From NCBI GenBank assembly GCA_020436935.1, contig JAGQWX010000022.1, forward strand, positions 1 through 64,000: a DNA stretch of 64,000 nt, in the 5' to 3' direction. This document shows, one piece after another, positions 42,931 through 52,800 of the stretch (its first letter is position 1; every line of letters starts with the position of its first letter). Below the pieces are notes generated by a model. It was not told the DNA's origin. It worked only from the letters and a program-made list of their open reading frames with translations, and made no database searches. The DNA comes from Saprospiraceae bacterium. Its GTDB lineage: Bacteria; Bacteroidota; Bacteroidia; Chitinophagales; Saprospiraceae. The position numbers and the translations under genes are program-made.

Positions 42931-43320
42931 TTAAATTTTCTTTTGAACTTGCCAAAAGTGCCCGAAGGGATCACGGAACATGGCTTGCCTATATCCATAT
43001 TCATGATCTGTGGTGGGATTGATCAGCACTGCGCCCGCCAGAATCGCATTTTGAAGGACAACTTCAACATCGTCAACAAACAAACCAATTACAGTGGTCA
43101 CTCCACCGGAACTCAATGGTTCCAAAGCGCTGCCCATGGTTTCATGCACATGAAAAGTTGCACCATCCAATTCAAATTCAGCAACATGTACACTTCCATC
43201 ATCATTCCTGAGACAAAATATTTCATGCGCACCAAAATTCGTATAAAAATCCAATGAAAAAGTAGCTTTAGGAATATGAAGTTCAGGCGCGAAATGGGTT
43301 TTAAGTTTAGGGCTGGACAT
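42931..43320 (-). CDS. VOC-family (PhnB/glyoxalase-like) protein
   Basis: A 129-residue vicinal-oxygen-chelate protein with two beta-alpha-beta-beta-beta halves: THFAPELHIPKATFSLDFYTNFGAHEI in the first (cited in part) and GLFVDDVEVVLQNAILAGA in the second, closing with YGYRQAMFRDPFGHFWQVQ, which is the typical end of PhnB-like members. The frame could start ten codons earlier at 43350; the ATG at 43320 fits the family length better. Substrate or partner unknown. Just upstream lies a 7 bp repeat array. Confidence 0.75.
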   Translation of the reverse strand: MSSPKLKTHFAPELHIPKATFSLDFYTNFGAHEIFCLRNDDGSVHVAEFELDGATFHVHETMGSALEPLSSGGVTTVIGLFVDDVEVVLQNAILAGAVLINPTTDHEYGYRQAMFRDPFGHFWQVQKKI

Positions 43321-43372
43321 AGGTTCGATTTTAATTTTTGAATGATACAATTATAAGCTTCTCTATGGGATC

Positions 43373-43400
43373 AGGTTTTAGGTGTTAGGTCTTAGGTTTT
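43373..43400. repeat. Array of four 7 bp units
   Basis: Units aggtttt, aggtgtt, aggtctt and aggtttt at 43373, 43380, 43387 and 43394. The reverse complement is the cctaaaa/cctaaca type seen at 27131. Located between the VOC start (minus strand) and the M20 stop; the rest of this gap shows no gene. Confidence 0.6.
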
Positions 43401-43532
43401 AGAAATTTTATAAAGACAAGTTACAACTTTATACACTAAGAAAACTTTGCTTCTTGCTTTTGCTCCCAGGAATTCGGGACTTAAACTTCCTTAAATGCCA
43501 ACTATTGATAACTAACCAATATCAGCTAAACC

Positions 43533-44711
43533 TCAAATCAGCAACCACGCGGCCAGGCCACTTCCAAGCTCCAGCGCATCCTCATCAATATCAAAGGTCG
43601 GCGTATGGACCGCACTGGTGATGCCTCTCGCTTTATTGCCCGTGCCCAGCCTGTAAAAGCAGGCAGGCATGACCTGGGTATAGTAGGAGAAATCTTCGGC
43701 TGCAAGTCTGATGGGGAGTTCTTCGACCATTTCATCGCCGAGGTAAGCTTTCATTTTATCGGCAACGACTTCAGTTACTTTATCGTCATTGATCAGACTT
43801 GGATAGCCGACAGAAATGTATACTTCACAGCTTGCGCCCATGGCAGCTGCTGTACCCTCACAGATATTTTTGATGTGTTCGTGGGCCTCGTACCGCCATT
43901 TTTCATCCATGGCTCGGAAGGTTCCTTCCATTTTGACCTCTTCCGGTATGATGTTGGTTGCACCGCCCGTAGAATTGATTTTACCTATGGTGAGTACACT
44001 GGGAGAAATGGGGTCTACTTTTCTACTGATGACTTGTTGTAATGCGGTCACGATGTGGGCAGCAACCAGGATGGTATCAATGGCATGGTGGGGAGTGGCG
44101 GCGTGTCCACCTTTGCCTCGTACTGTGATGTAGAGTTCATCTGCGGAGGCCATGTATTGTCCTGACCGGTATCCGACTTTACCCACCTCCATCGATGGAT
44201 AAACGTGCTGACCGAGTATGAATTCCGGATAGCTGGCTCCAAAAGCTCCTTCATTGAGCATGAGGCTGGCACCTCCGGGATGTTTTTCTTCACCGGGCTG
44301 AAATACAAAGTCAATGCTGCCCGACCACCTCTCGCTGAGCTCCTTGAGGATGAGTATGGCTCCCATCATAGAAGAGGAATGTACATCGTGGCCGCAAGCG
44401 TGCATTTTGCCCGGATGCTGAGAGGCATAGGGCTTGTCATTTTCTTCCTGAATGGGCAATGCGTCAATGTCCGCTCTGAATGCCCTTCTCGGACCGGCCT
44501 GACCACCATAAAGCGTTGCGATGATGCCATGGCCACCCCAACCTGAGGTGTAAGGTATCTGATGATCCTCCAGAAAAGACCTGATATAGGCAGCGGTCTG
44601 CTCTTCTTCAAACGAAAGCTCAGGGTGAGCATGCAGGTAGTGTCTGTATGAAATTACCTGAGATTTATATTTCTGCGCAAGCGCTTTGATTTCTGCTATG
44701 GATATGCTCAC
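43533..44711 (-). CDS. M20-family amidohydrolase/peptidase
   Basis: A 392-residue zinc amidohydrolase of the M20D type (hippurate/N-acyl amino acid hydrolase-like). Motifs include YRHYLHAHPELSFEE near 21-35, FRADIDALPIQE near 76, HACGHDVHSS (metal ligands) near 102, FVFQPGEEKHPGG near 134 and DFSYY near 353. The frame runs back into the preceding gene, but the GTG at 44709-44711 overlaps the preceding stop as GTGA and is the best start. It forms an operon with recR and the glycosyltransferase through 4 bp overlaps. It may deacylate amino acids or small peptides; substrate unknown. Confidence 0.85.
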   Translation of the reverse strand: MSISIAEIKALAQKYKSQVISYRHYLHAHPELSFEEEQTAAYIRSFLEDHQIPYTSGWGGHGIIATLYGGQAGPRRAFRADIDALPIQEENDKPYASQHPGKMHACGHDVHSSSMMGAILILKELSERWSGSIDFVFQPGEEKHPGGASLMLNEGAFGASYPEFILGQHVYPSMEVGKVGYRSGQYMASADELYITVRGKGGHAATPHHAIDTILVAAHIVTALQQVISRKVDPISPSVLTIGKINSTGGATNIIPEEVKMEGTFRAMDEKWRYEAHEHIKNICEGTAAAMGASCEVYISVGYPSLINDDKVTEVVADKMKAYLGDEMVEELPIRLAAEDFSYYTQVMPACFYRLGTGNKARGITSAVHTPTFDIDEDALELGSGLAAWLLI

Positions 44712-46636
44712 TTTTTCTTGATGTTTTGTATCAAAATCTGGATATCGAAAGTCGGATCGTAATCTTTGACGTAACAAATATCTGCATTTTGCATGTTGTC
44801 GACAAAACTTCCGTCAATAACCCTACCAATTAGGGCGGATGTGTTTAAAATGCCTGGTTTTAGAGGGGGTAAATTCGCCCTTGAATTTTCATCGCTGTAA
44901 CTGATCCAGGTACTTCCACCTGAAAAAATGGCAATCAAAGACTTAAAAGGAAAGTTCTTTCTGATCCGACTTCCAATGAAAGGCCATGTGATCATCGCCG
45001 TCAAAGCCAATAGCAGGTCGGTCAATCTTTTGAGCCTGCGGTACACTGGTTTTGCCAATCTGTAACTTACCTCAGCCCTGTAAATTTCACCTGTTGATTT
45101 GCCGGAGGCACTGCCCACCATTGCCGATGCTCCTGCTATCTTATAACTCACTTCGGTGGAGGGCATGGCCATGTGCTGCAAGATGTCTTTCATCTTTAGA
45201 CTTCCGGCGTCAAAAATCACCTCGTCCACTTTCAAATCCCGGATGATGTCAGACAGATGTCCGATATCATTGAGGTAATTGCCCGATTTACTATTATTGG
45301 TACCGGCCACATATCCCAGGAATATGTGATTCTCTTTTGTAGTGTTGAAAGATTCAAATTTTTGATTTGCTGCATCGTTCGTAACAACCACAGTCCTTTT
45401 CTGCTGAGACTTGATCATACCTCCTCTGATGAAGTATTGCGCCCACAAAACAGGATATGCGCACAACCAGCCAATGAATATGACAGCGCGGCTGTTGCGC
45501 AGTTCTGCCGGAAGGATGGCAAAAACCACAAGGATCATCAACAGCGCACTGATAAGACCAGCATGCAGGTATTTTGCCTTGGGCAATCTGTCAAACCATC
45601 CGTAAAACCAGGTATTGAACACAATGATGACAGAACAAATCAGTGAGGTCCAGACCACATTGTGCTGATCAAAATAGTTTTCATCAGCAAAATAATACCG
45701 ACTCCACAAATGATGGCTCAGCGCATAGACGGTGTAGGTCAGCCCTAAAGCCACCAATGGGCCAGCTAAAGACCTGACGACGTGACCAAGCCAGCTCCCA
45801 ACACCAAGGAAGGCAGTTGCCACTTTCAAAAACAGCAAAAACCAGGGCCCTTCTCTTCCGATGTGTTTCTCCGCATAAATGACCATCGACTCATAAAAGC
45901 GTTTGTTGTAGGCAAAGCCGGCCTTTTGCGTGCTTTCCCCTTTAAAATGTACAATCTGCTCATCGGCCAGAAAATATATGCGGTATCCTGCATCAAGTAT
46001 GCGCTTGGAAAGGTCGATGTCTTCACCGTACATGAAAAACCGCTCGTCAAAGCCTTTGAGATCGTGTAAGATTGAAGTGCGGACAAACATAAAAGCTCCG
46101 GTGAGCACTTCAACATCGCCATTGGTTCCGGCATTGAGTGAACCTAGATAATATCCATTCCAGAAAAGGCTGTTTGGAAAAAGCTTGTACAAACCTGTAA
46201 GTTTGGTAAATGACCTCCACACACCGGGCAGTCCTCTTTTTGATTCCGGTAAATACTTTCCACTGCCATCCATCATTTTTACTCCTACAGCACCGATGAC
46301 TGCATCTTCGTCCAATGTTTTCTGACATGCCAGGAGTGTTTCTTCCCCAAGAAGCGTATCAGGATTCAATATGAGTGTATAACGTCCGGTAGCCAGTTGA
46401 AATCCCTGATTATTGGCCACTCCAAATCCCACATTTTTCTGATTGTGGATCAGGGTGACTTCGGGGAATTGACTGCTCACCATTTGGGGGCTGCCATCAA
46501 TAGAGGCATTGTCAACAACGATGACCTGTACCTGCAAATGGGCAGTAGCCTGTCGTACAGATTCCAGACATCTTGCCAGAAAATCCCTGACATTATAACT
46601 AACAATAACAATGCTGATATCGGCTTCAGGAATCAA
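44708..46636 (-). CDS. GT2 glycosyltransferase fused to a polyprenyl glycosylphosphotransferase-like membrane part
   Basis: A 642-residue fusion. Residues about 6-250 are a family 2 glycosyltransferase: ISIVIVSYNVRDFLARCLES, DNASIDGS, and the nucleotide/metal site LILNPDTLL (near 90), followed by GFDERFFMYGEDIDLSKR (near 198). Four or five transmembrane helices follow (about 262-400). Then a Rossmann-like segment (about 405-520) and LAKPVYRRLKRLTDLLLALT (near 532-551), which resembles the beginning of sugar phosphotransferases (bac_transf), but the catalytic KFRSM-like continuation is not seen. The start overlaps recR's end by 4 bp. It may glycosylate a lipid-linked precursor. Confidence 0.8.
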   Translation of the reverse strand: MIPEADISIVIVSYNVRDFLARCLESVRQATAHLQVQVIVVDNASIDGSPQMVSSQFPEVTLIHNQKNVGFGVANNQGFQLATGRYTLILNPDTLLGEETLLACQKTLDEDAVIGAVGVKMMDGSGKYLPESKRGLPGVWRSFTKLTGLYKLFPNSLFWNGYYLGSLNAGTNGDVEVLTGAFMFVRTSILHDLKGFDERFFMYGEDIDLSKRILDAGYRIYFLADEQIVHFKGESTQKAGFAYNKRFYESMVIYAEKHIGREGPWFLLFLKVATAFLGVGSWLGHVVRSLAGPLVALGLTYTVYALSHHLWSRYYFADENYFDQHNVVWTSLICSVIIVFNTWFYGWFDRLPKAKYLHAGLISALLMILVVFAILPAELRNSRAVIFIGWLCAYPVLWAQYFIRGGMIKSQQKRTVVVTNDAANQKFESFNTTKENHIFLGYVAGTNNSKSGNYLNDIGHLSDIIRDLKVDEVIFDAGSLKMKDILQHMAMPSTEVSYKIAGASAMVGSASGKSTGEIYRAEVSYRLAKPVYRRLKRLTDLLLALTAMITWPFIGSRIRKNFPFKSLIAIFSGGSTWISYSDENSRANLPPLKPGILNTSALIGRVIDGSFVDNMQNADICYVKDYDPTFDIQILIQNIKKK

Positions 46637-47250
46637 TTAAGCCCGTTTTGGTGGTATGGTGTCCTGGAAAGTATAGACCTGCCTAGTGTAAATTCGTCGG
46701 CGTATTCGAGTTCACCGCCAAAAGAAACTCCTCTGGCGATGGTACTGATTTTCACATCATAAGGTGCCAGCAATCTGGAGATATAAAAGATGGTGGTTTC
46801 ACCGTCAATCGTCGGACTGATGGCCATGATGAGCTCCTCTACTCCTTCATTTTTGACACGTTCTACGAGACTTTCCAAGTAAAGCTGATCCGGACCAATA
46901 CCATTGATGGGAGAAATGACTCCGCCAAGGATGTGATAAAGACCGCTATACTGTTGGGTATCTTCGATGGCCATGAGATCGCGCAGGTTCTCGACCACAC
47001 ATATCATACGTTTGTTCCTGGTGGTGCTTGCACAAATGGCACAGATATCGTCATCAGAAACCAGATTGCATTTTTTGCACTGTTTGATTTCTGTATCCAG
47101 TTTGTGCAAAGCATCGGCGATGATGCTTGCCTTATGGTGAGTGTCCTGTATCATGTGCAACGCCAGACGAAGGGCTGTCTTCCTGCCAATTCCCGGAAGA
47201 CTTGCGATGGCATTGACTGCCTGTTCTAAAATCCTTGAAGGATAGTTCAT
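46633..47250 (-). CDS. recR: Recombination mediator protein RecR
   Basis: A 205-residue RecR. The N-terminal helix-hairpin-helix is IASLPGIGRKTALRLALHMI (near 16-35), the four-cysteine zinc finger CKKCNLVSDDDICAIC is near 57-72, the Toprim domain has ICVVENLRDLMAIED (near 82), and the C-terminal Walker-B-like stretch ends TIARGVSFGGELEYAD. It loads RecA at gaps with RecO and RecF in daughter-strand gap repair. Here it is the first gene of an operon with a glycosyltransferase (4 bp overlap) and an amidohydrolase, an unusual combination. A -7 element lies 31 bp upstream. Confidence 0.95.
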   Translation of the reverse strand: MNYPSRILEQAVNAIASLPGIGRKTALRLALHMIQDTHHKASIIADALHKLDTEIKQCKKCNLVSDDDICAICASTTRNKRMICVVENLRDLMAIEDTQQYSGLYHILGGVISPINGIGPDQLYLESLVERVKNEGVEELIMAISPTIDGETTIFYISRLLAPYDVKISTIARGVSFGGELEYADEFTLGRSILSRTPYHQNGLN

Positions 47251-47280
47251 ATGAAAATTATCCGTTTAATATGAATGGCT

Positions 47281-47288
47281 CAAAAATA
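47281..47288 (-). promoter_or_regulatory. Putative -7 element of the recR operon
   Basis: TATTTTTG on the minus strand matches TAnnTTTG and would start transcription near 47274, 24 nt before the start codon. The -33 element is unclear. Confidence 0.35.
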
Positions 47289-47477
47289 AGGTTTTGGCGC
47301 ATACTTTATAATGATGAATGATTTTATTAATGGTAAATGATTTAATGTTGAATGTATTTTTAATGAATGATGGAGGATGAATGATTGTCTAGAATCAAAT
47401 GAGTCATCTTAGCAAATTGGCATCAAAAGTCTTTATGTCCAAAGATTCCTTTTTTATCTTCTAACATCTTCTATCAC

Positions 47478-47688
47478 CTAGTCAATGGTTATACCATCAA
47501 AAAGGTGAGCGTAGCTTCTCAGCTCATTCAGTATTTTTGTTTTATTCTTCACACTGCGTCTTTCTAAGAGAGCAGATTCCAGAATAATTTTAGCTTCCAT
47601 GGACAAAACTTCTTTGATTAAGGTCTGCTGAGGCCTTTAATGCATTTAAAAGTTCTTCTGACAATTCTCTTATTTGCAGGGAAAACAA
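47478..47688 (-). pseudogene. Broken FitA/Arc-type (RHH) antitoxin gene
   Basis: Minus strand. One frame starting near 47688 reads LQIRELSEELLNALKASADL, the typical ribbon-helix-helix start of FitA-like antitoxins. A small deletion then shifts the frame; the other frame continues with KEVLSMEAKIILESALLERR, the expected second half, and stops at 47478-47480. No PIN toxin remains in the neighbourhood. The gap 47251-47794 shows nothing else but an AT-rich stretch of degenerate aatgaatgat repeats. Confidence 0.6.
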
Positions 47689-47771
47689 AATGCATGAATT
47701 TTAAATAAGTAACGTTAAAACTTCTAAAACTCGCATTTTTTGATTTTAGTTTCTTCATTTCGCACAAAACA

Positions 47772-47806
47772 AGCTAAAGGCCAATCGCTAATAGCTAATA
47801 GCTTAC
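47772..47806. repeat. Array of five 7 bp units containing a stop codon
   Basis: Units agctaaa, ggccaat, cgctaat, agctaat and agcttac are in phase at 47772, 47779, 47786, 47793 and 47800. The stop of the CrtA-like gene (47795-47797) is the CTA inside the fourth unit, as in the array at 15523-15564. Confidence 0.65.
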
Positions 47807-48478
47807 GACTTCCAATCCAGGCCATGACCCTTCCATGCCAATGACCGAAAATCGTGCAAAAAGTTCCTCTTTGTACCAGCCCAATTCCTTTGTCTTTCTG
47901 ATGGCTTCTAAATGGTCTTTTTGTCCGTAAGCGAATCGTTTGACAGCATCTTCAGAAGGCCAGATGCTGATGGTGGCTTGTTCGACCCATGGCAACTCAC
48001 CAACACCGATGGACAAGATTTTCTCCCCGGCACCCTGGATGGCCTTGGCAGTCAAAGGGACGTGTTTCCAGAATTTCAGAGCCTTGCTCCAGGTAATGGA
48101 GGCTCTGGTCAAGACCATTATTGGTACATTAGGCATTGCTTCTCCTTGTTGAAATGGGCTGAGCCCTCCCCAACTGCCATGGGCCTTAAATGATTGAGCT
48201 GTAAGCTGTAGTACATGATCGCTCCTATCCCGGTATGCCTGGAGCAATGCGTTGCTTTTCAGAAATTGCGTTTTGTCTGCATCATTGTCCCATTGCAAAA
48301 GCAGCGCATATATGTTGAAATTGGGCAGAAAACCAAATCCCTCATCAGCTCCACTGCCCATCAGTTTGCTAAAACTGACGCCTTCCACAGCTGCAAACCT
48401 CCCAGGCCAAAGTGCCATGCGGCTGAACGCCCAAAAACGATATTTTTTTTTGATGTAAAAGAGAAAAACAGTGGTCAT
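47795..48478 (-). CDS. CrtA/spheroidene monooxygenase-like protein
   Basis: A 227-residue protein resembling spheroidene monooxygenase CrtA over its whole length: FWAFSRMALWPGRFAAVEGV with SKLMGSGADEGFGFLPNFN (near 38-55) matches the CrtA signature region (KLxGSGxGxGFxxxPNxxxY), and AHGSWGGLSPFQQ lies near 98. In purple bacteria CrtA oxidises carotenoids; in Bacteroidota the similar proteins occur without other carotenoid genes, as here, so a different hydrophobic substrate or heme-dependent role is possible. The gene ends inside a 7 bp repeat array. Confidence 0.7.
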   Translation of the reverse strand: MTTVFLFYIKKKYRFWAFSRMALWPGRFAAVEGVSFSKLMGSGADEGFGFLPNFNIYALLLQWDNDADKTQFLKSNALLQAYRDRSDHVLQLTAQSFKAHGSWGGLSPFQQGEAMPNVPIMVLTRASITWSKALKFWKHVPLTAKAIQGAGEKILSIGVGELPWVEQATISIWPSEDAVKRFAYGQKDHLEAIRKTKELGWYKEELFARFSVIGMEGSWPGLEVVSY

Positions 48479-48563
48479 GGATGTAAGCTAAAAATCAATA
48501 ATGATTATTGAACACCTGAGATGGCATTTAGCTCATATTTTTTGCGTTTTTCTGAAACTAACT

Positions 48564-49568
48564 TTACCTTACCCCAAGCTTTCCCAATTCCTCTTCAAGA
48601 TTTTCAGAATTGCGGATACCACTAGCTAAAATTTTTCCACTTTCATCCAATAAAATCCCATAAGGGATAGAAGAAATTCCATAATATCCGGCATATGGTT
48701 TTCTGGATGACGCTGACAAGAGCAAGCTTTGGAAGGGGATATTCATGACTTTACCCATCCTGATCCAGGCTTCTTTGCTCTCGTCGTTGCTGATGGCTAC
48801 AAAACGAATCTCTTCTTTTTTTTCGAGTCGATTATACAACTCAATGATGTTGGGCATTTCTTTGATGCAAGGGCCACACCAAGAAGCCCAGTTGTCAATA
48901 AAGGTGATCTTACCCTTGAAGTCTGACAACTGATATTTTTGATCATCTACACCAGACATGCTGATATTCTGAGGATACGTTTCTCTTTGCACTTGGTCCT
49001 GGACTTCCCTCAGCGCTCTTCCATAATAAGTTTCTTTCATGACGACCGGATCAATGACCTTTAAATATTCCACAAACTTTTGTTCCTCTAAATCACCCGT
49101 CTTTTTCCACACATAAAGGATAAAAGCAGCGATTGCATTTTTTTGATTTTCCTGAATTGCTTTATCCTTGAGGTCATCATCGTGCGATAAGGAATTGGTA
49201 TTTTCGTAAAGTGACTTAAAAGTTTGATTGATCGCATGGTCAAGTTCATACTTTTTATCAGGCAACATTTGGATGTGGATATCTTTATCCTCTGCAAATA
49301 AAAATTGAGCAAGATATTTGTCTGGATTTCCATAGATATTCTGACTTACAATAAAATAAATATCACCATCTACTTTCCCTGGGGAATATAAAAATTGATC
49401 GTTGACCCGGTAAATGGTATCTAAATATTCCCTAAACATAAAATCCTTTGAAACATACAATCTGTCTATTTCGGGATCATCCAGGCTTATTTCCACCATG
49501 GGAGATTTTGAGCATCCTAGAGAAAAACACAAAAGAAAGATGGTGCAGGAAAAAATATTTTTCATCAT
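48564..49568 (-). CDS. TlpA-type thioredoxin-like lipoprotein
   Basis: A 334-residue lipoprotein (lipobox FSLGC near 15-19). The N-terminal 190 residues are helical and variable. The C-terminal thioredoxin fold (about 200-334) has the redox motif in FIDNWASWCGPCIKEMPNII (near 227-235), then the cis-Pro segment ISSIPYGILLDESGKILASG. It probably reduces disulfides in the periplasm, for instance for cytochrome or protein maturation. No partner gene is adjacent. The gap before the next gene (49569-49834) shows no gene; only a 24-codon chance frame. Confidence 0.87.
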   Translation of the reverse strand: MMKNIFSCTIFLLCFSLGCSKSPMVEISLDDPEIDRLYVSKDFMFREYLDTIYRVNDQFLYSPGKVDGDIYFIVSQNIYGNPDKYLAQFLFAEDKDIHIQMLPDKKYELDHAINQTFKSLYENTNSLSHDDDLKDKAIQENQKNAIAAFILYVWKKTGDLEEQKFVEYLKVIDPVVMKETYYGRALREVQDQVQRETYPQNISMSGVDDQKYQLSDFKGKITFIDNWASWCGPCIKEMPNIIELYNRLEKKEEIRFVAISNDESKEAWIRMGKVMNIPFQSLLLSASSRKPYAGYYGISSIPYGILLDESGKILASGIRNSENLEEELGKLGVR

Positions 49569-49834
49569 ATGGCTTTTTTAAATTTTCAATTTGTGCAAAA
49601 CCATGCTCTATTGCAACTGAATAAAAATAGGTAATTTATTGATAATTGAAAAAGATTGGCAAATATTATTTTATGCCTTGTCTTTTTTAGCCTTGGAACT
49701 CAATGATTCATTGACATCCGAAAGGCAAATCACATGAAAAATACTCCTACAATCAATGGAAATGCAAAATATCAGGTCAATTTAATGGGTGAGTGGAAGA
49801 GCTTTTAATGGCCTTAAAATCAAATGAGACGAGC

Positions 49835-52800
49835 CTACAGCTCATTGTTGTACAGCTCACTTTTTTGCCTTTGCTCTTTCCATTGCAAAGGTGTGAGTCC
49901 CATCTCCTGCTTAAATATTCTCGCAAAATATCCAGGGTCATTGAATCCAGTTTCATAAGCTATCATCTTAATGACCATGTCCGATTTCTCCAGCAATATT
50001 TTTGCCCTGCTCAGTCTGATATGACGAATGAATCTGATGGGTGAAAGCCCGGTCAAGGCAGATATTTTTCGGTGCAACTGCGAATGACTCATGGCGGCGG
50101 CCTTACACAAATGGTCGACAGAATATTCATAATCTTTCAAGTTCTCCAGGACCAATGCTTTCAACTGAACAAACAATGCATCTTTTTCGGGAATGACTTC
50201 TGGCACAGCCATCAAATCCTGGCTCTCTTCTGATTCTCTGGTGGCCATGGCCAGGTAATACTTTTGCAAATTGGTTCGCAATTGCAATAGCATTTTGATG
50301 CGCACCTGTAGTTCCTCTTTGTGGAAAGGCTTTTCAAGATATGCATCAGCGCCTTTTTGTAGTCCTTCAATCTTACTTTCTATATCTGCTTTTGCCGTAA
50401 GCATAATGATGGGTATATGGCTTGTCCTGACATCATTTTTGAGTGTCTGACAAACTTCAAAACCATCTTTTAGTGGCATCATCACGTCTGTTACAATGAG
50501 ATCCGGCAACTCATCAATAGCAATTTCAATGCCTTCTGCACCATCTTTGCCCACTTGAATCTCATATTCTTCATAAAGACAGGAAGCCACGTATGCAACT
50601 ACATCCTGGTTGTCTTCTATCAGAAGAATTCGAGGCCGGTTTTGATGGGTATTATTGAATACCTGATCGTCCATTATTCCAATATCACCCTGATATTGGA
50701 ATTCTTCATTTTTTTCCAATTCAAAAGACTCAATAACTTGTGTAATCTCTGCGTCCTGATGGATTGGAAGGATGCATTCAAATTCAGTGCCTTTACCCGG
50801 GACGCTCTTCACGCCAATGGTACCTCCCATGACCTGAACCAGCTCCTGAACAAGCGACAGGCCTATTCCCGAGCCTTCTGTACTCCGTGTATGGCTGTCA
50901 TCAATTTGATAAAAGCGGTCAAAAATATGTGGCAGGTGATCTTTTGCTATGCCAATGCCGGAATCCTTTATTTTAATGGCAAACAATGCTCTATCCATAC
51001 CGTTTACAGCTTCATTTCTGACGTTTAACTCCACCCTTACAATGCCATTTTCTGGTGTAAATTTTATGGCATTAGAGAGGAGATTGATCATTACTTTCTG
51101 AATTTTCTCCTTGTCAAAATCCATCATCAATACCTCCACACCAGATTCAAACCTGAGGTCTATACCTTTTTCATCTGCCAGAGAAATAAGGCTGTAAGTC
51201 AGGTATCTCAGGTACTTGACAATATCTGCCTGCTGTAAAAAAAGGCTGACTTTTCCACTTTCCAACTTGTTGAGTTCCAGCATTTGATTGACCAGTTCCA
51301 GTAGTCTTTGTGCATTTCTACGAATCATAGAAACCCCTTCATCGAGCCAATCTCCGGGATGATTCGATATCTGATCGGCCATTCCTGAAATGACCGTCAG
51401 GGGCGTTCGGAACTCATGGGTAATATTGGTATAAAAACGTGCTTTTGCTACTTCCAGTTCTTTCAACCTTTTTGCTTGTTCCTCCGATTTCTGCAGGTCC
51501 AAAAACCTGATATAGGCTTGCTCAAAGACATGATGCATTCTTCTCAGCAATTGCTTTTCTGACTCGTCATACTGAAGGCCTTCATAATTATGGATGCTCA
51601 ATGCGGAATTCGACATGAAAGAAATGAGCATGCTCAGTCCCGGGGCAGCAAGTACTTTTTCTTTTCTGGCCGGACCAATAAGATTTCCCGGTTCAGAATG
51701 GTCAAATACATATTGGTAGTATCGATTTTTTTGATCAAAATTTAATTGTATTTCAAAAAACCGGGGTCGGCTTTTACAGGCCTGATGGATCCGATTGATA
51801 ACTTCCTGATCACCTATCGGAAGCATTATTTTTTCCGGGATTGAAATTTCAGATGTGGTTGCCCAAAAATGGAGTGCCGATGGATGATCCAGTTCGTCAA
51901 ATATTACACAAACGTCAGCAAGTAGATTGAGGTGCATCATTTGCTGATAGGTGGCAGAAACTACCTGGTAGAGATCTTTGCTTTGGTGCATGGCCAATGA
52001 GGCAGATCTGACTCTTTCGAGCGCGGTTTCTATCTGTGCTTCTCTGGCTTGTGCCTCTGCTCTTTGAAGGTCGAGGAATCGGGTATAAGCTTGTTCAAAT
52101 ACAACACCAAAGCGTTTGAGAATGTCGTTGCTTTGTTCCGAGAAAACTTGCCCTGTATTGTTGATGATAAAAATGCAGGTATTGGGGGATATGACTGCCG
52201 ACCTGGCATATCCTCCTTCGGAATTAAGTAACTTTTCTTTTAATTCATCGGGTGCTTTATCCCATGGTGAATGGCGGTATAAGTGCTCAAAAAACTCAAT
52301 TTTTTCAGCCCTGGTATAAACTTCAGTCATAAACGGCCTTCGTTCGATGATGGATTGTTGAAGATTGGTAAAAATCGGCCTGTCAAGATGATAGACCACG
52401 GCCTTTTGAGCAAAACTTGTTGCACCACCACAGCCCCAGATTGGAACGTGTTCGTCGACTTCATCATTGATGGTGATGAAAGCTCCTCCGTTGATGTTTA
52501 CTTCCAGGCTGATCAACTGCTGCGAAACCAGATTAACCACATCCTGCAATTCAGAGGTGTGATTCATCAGCATGCTTCTGTTGCGGATCCGCTCCAAAGC
52601 GACTTCTATCTGGGCTTTCTTGGCTTGCTCTTTTGCACGTTTCAGATCCAAAAACCTCACAAAAGCCTCCTCCAGAACATTTCCAAATCTTTTAAGCAAT
52701 TCCGTTTGAACGTCATCCAATGGGGCCAGACGATAATAAAGCAGGCCAATACCTGAGTTCTTGGCAATTGTTCCTACCATGCTTATGCCGGATGAAGTCT

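Noticed and set aside
44712..44777. ATG-initiated extension of the M20 hydrolase into the glycosyltransferase gene
   Set aside because: The extra residues do not fit the family, and a GTG with a 4 bp GTGA overlap is available.
47290..47400. Possible replication origin or iteron region (aatgaatgat-like repeats)
   Set aside because: Repeats are degenerate and irregularly spaced; no DnaA-box cluster or replication gene nearby.
49734..49808. Possible 24-residue peptide frame upstream of the hybrid sensor stop
   Set aside because: Chance frame in AT-rich DNA; no supporting signal.
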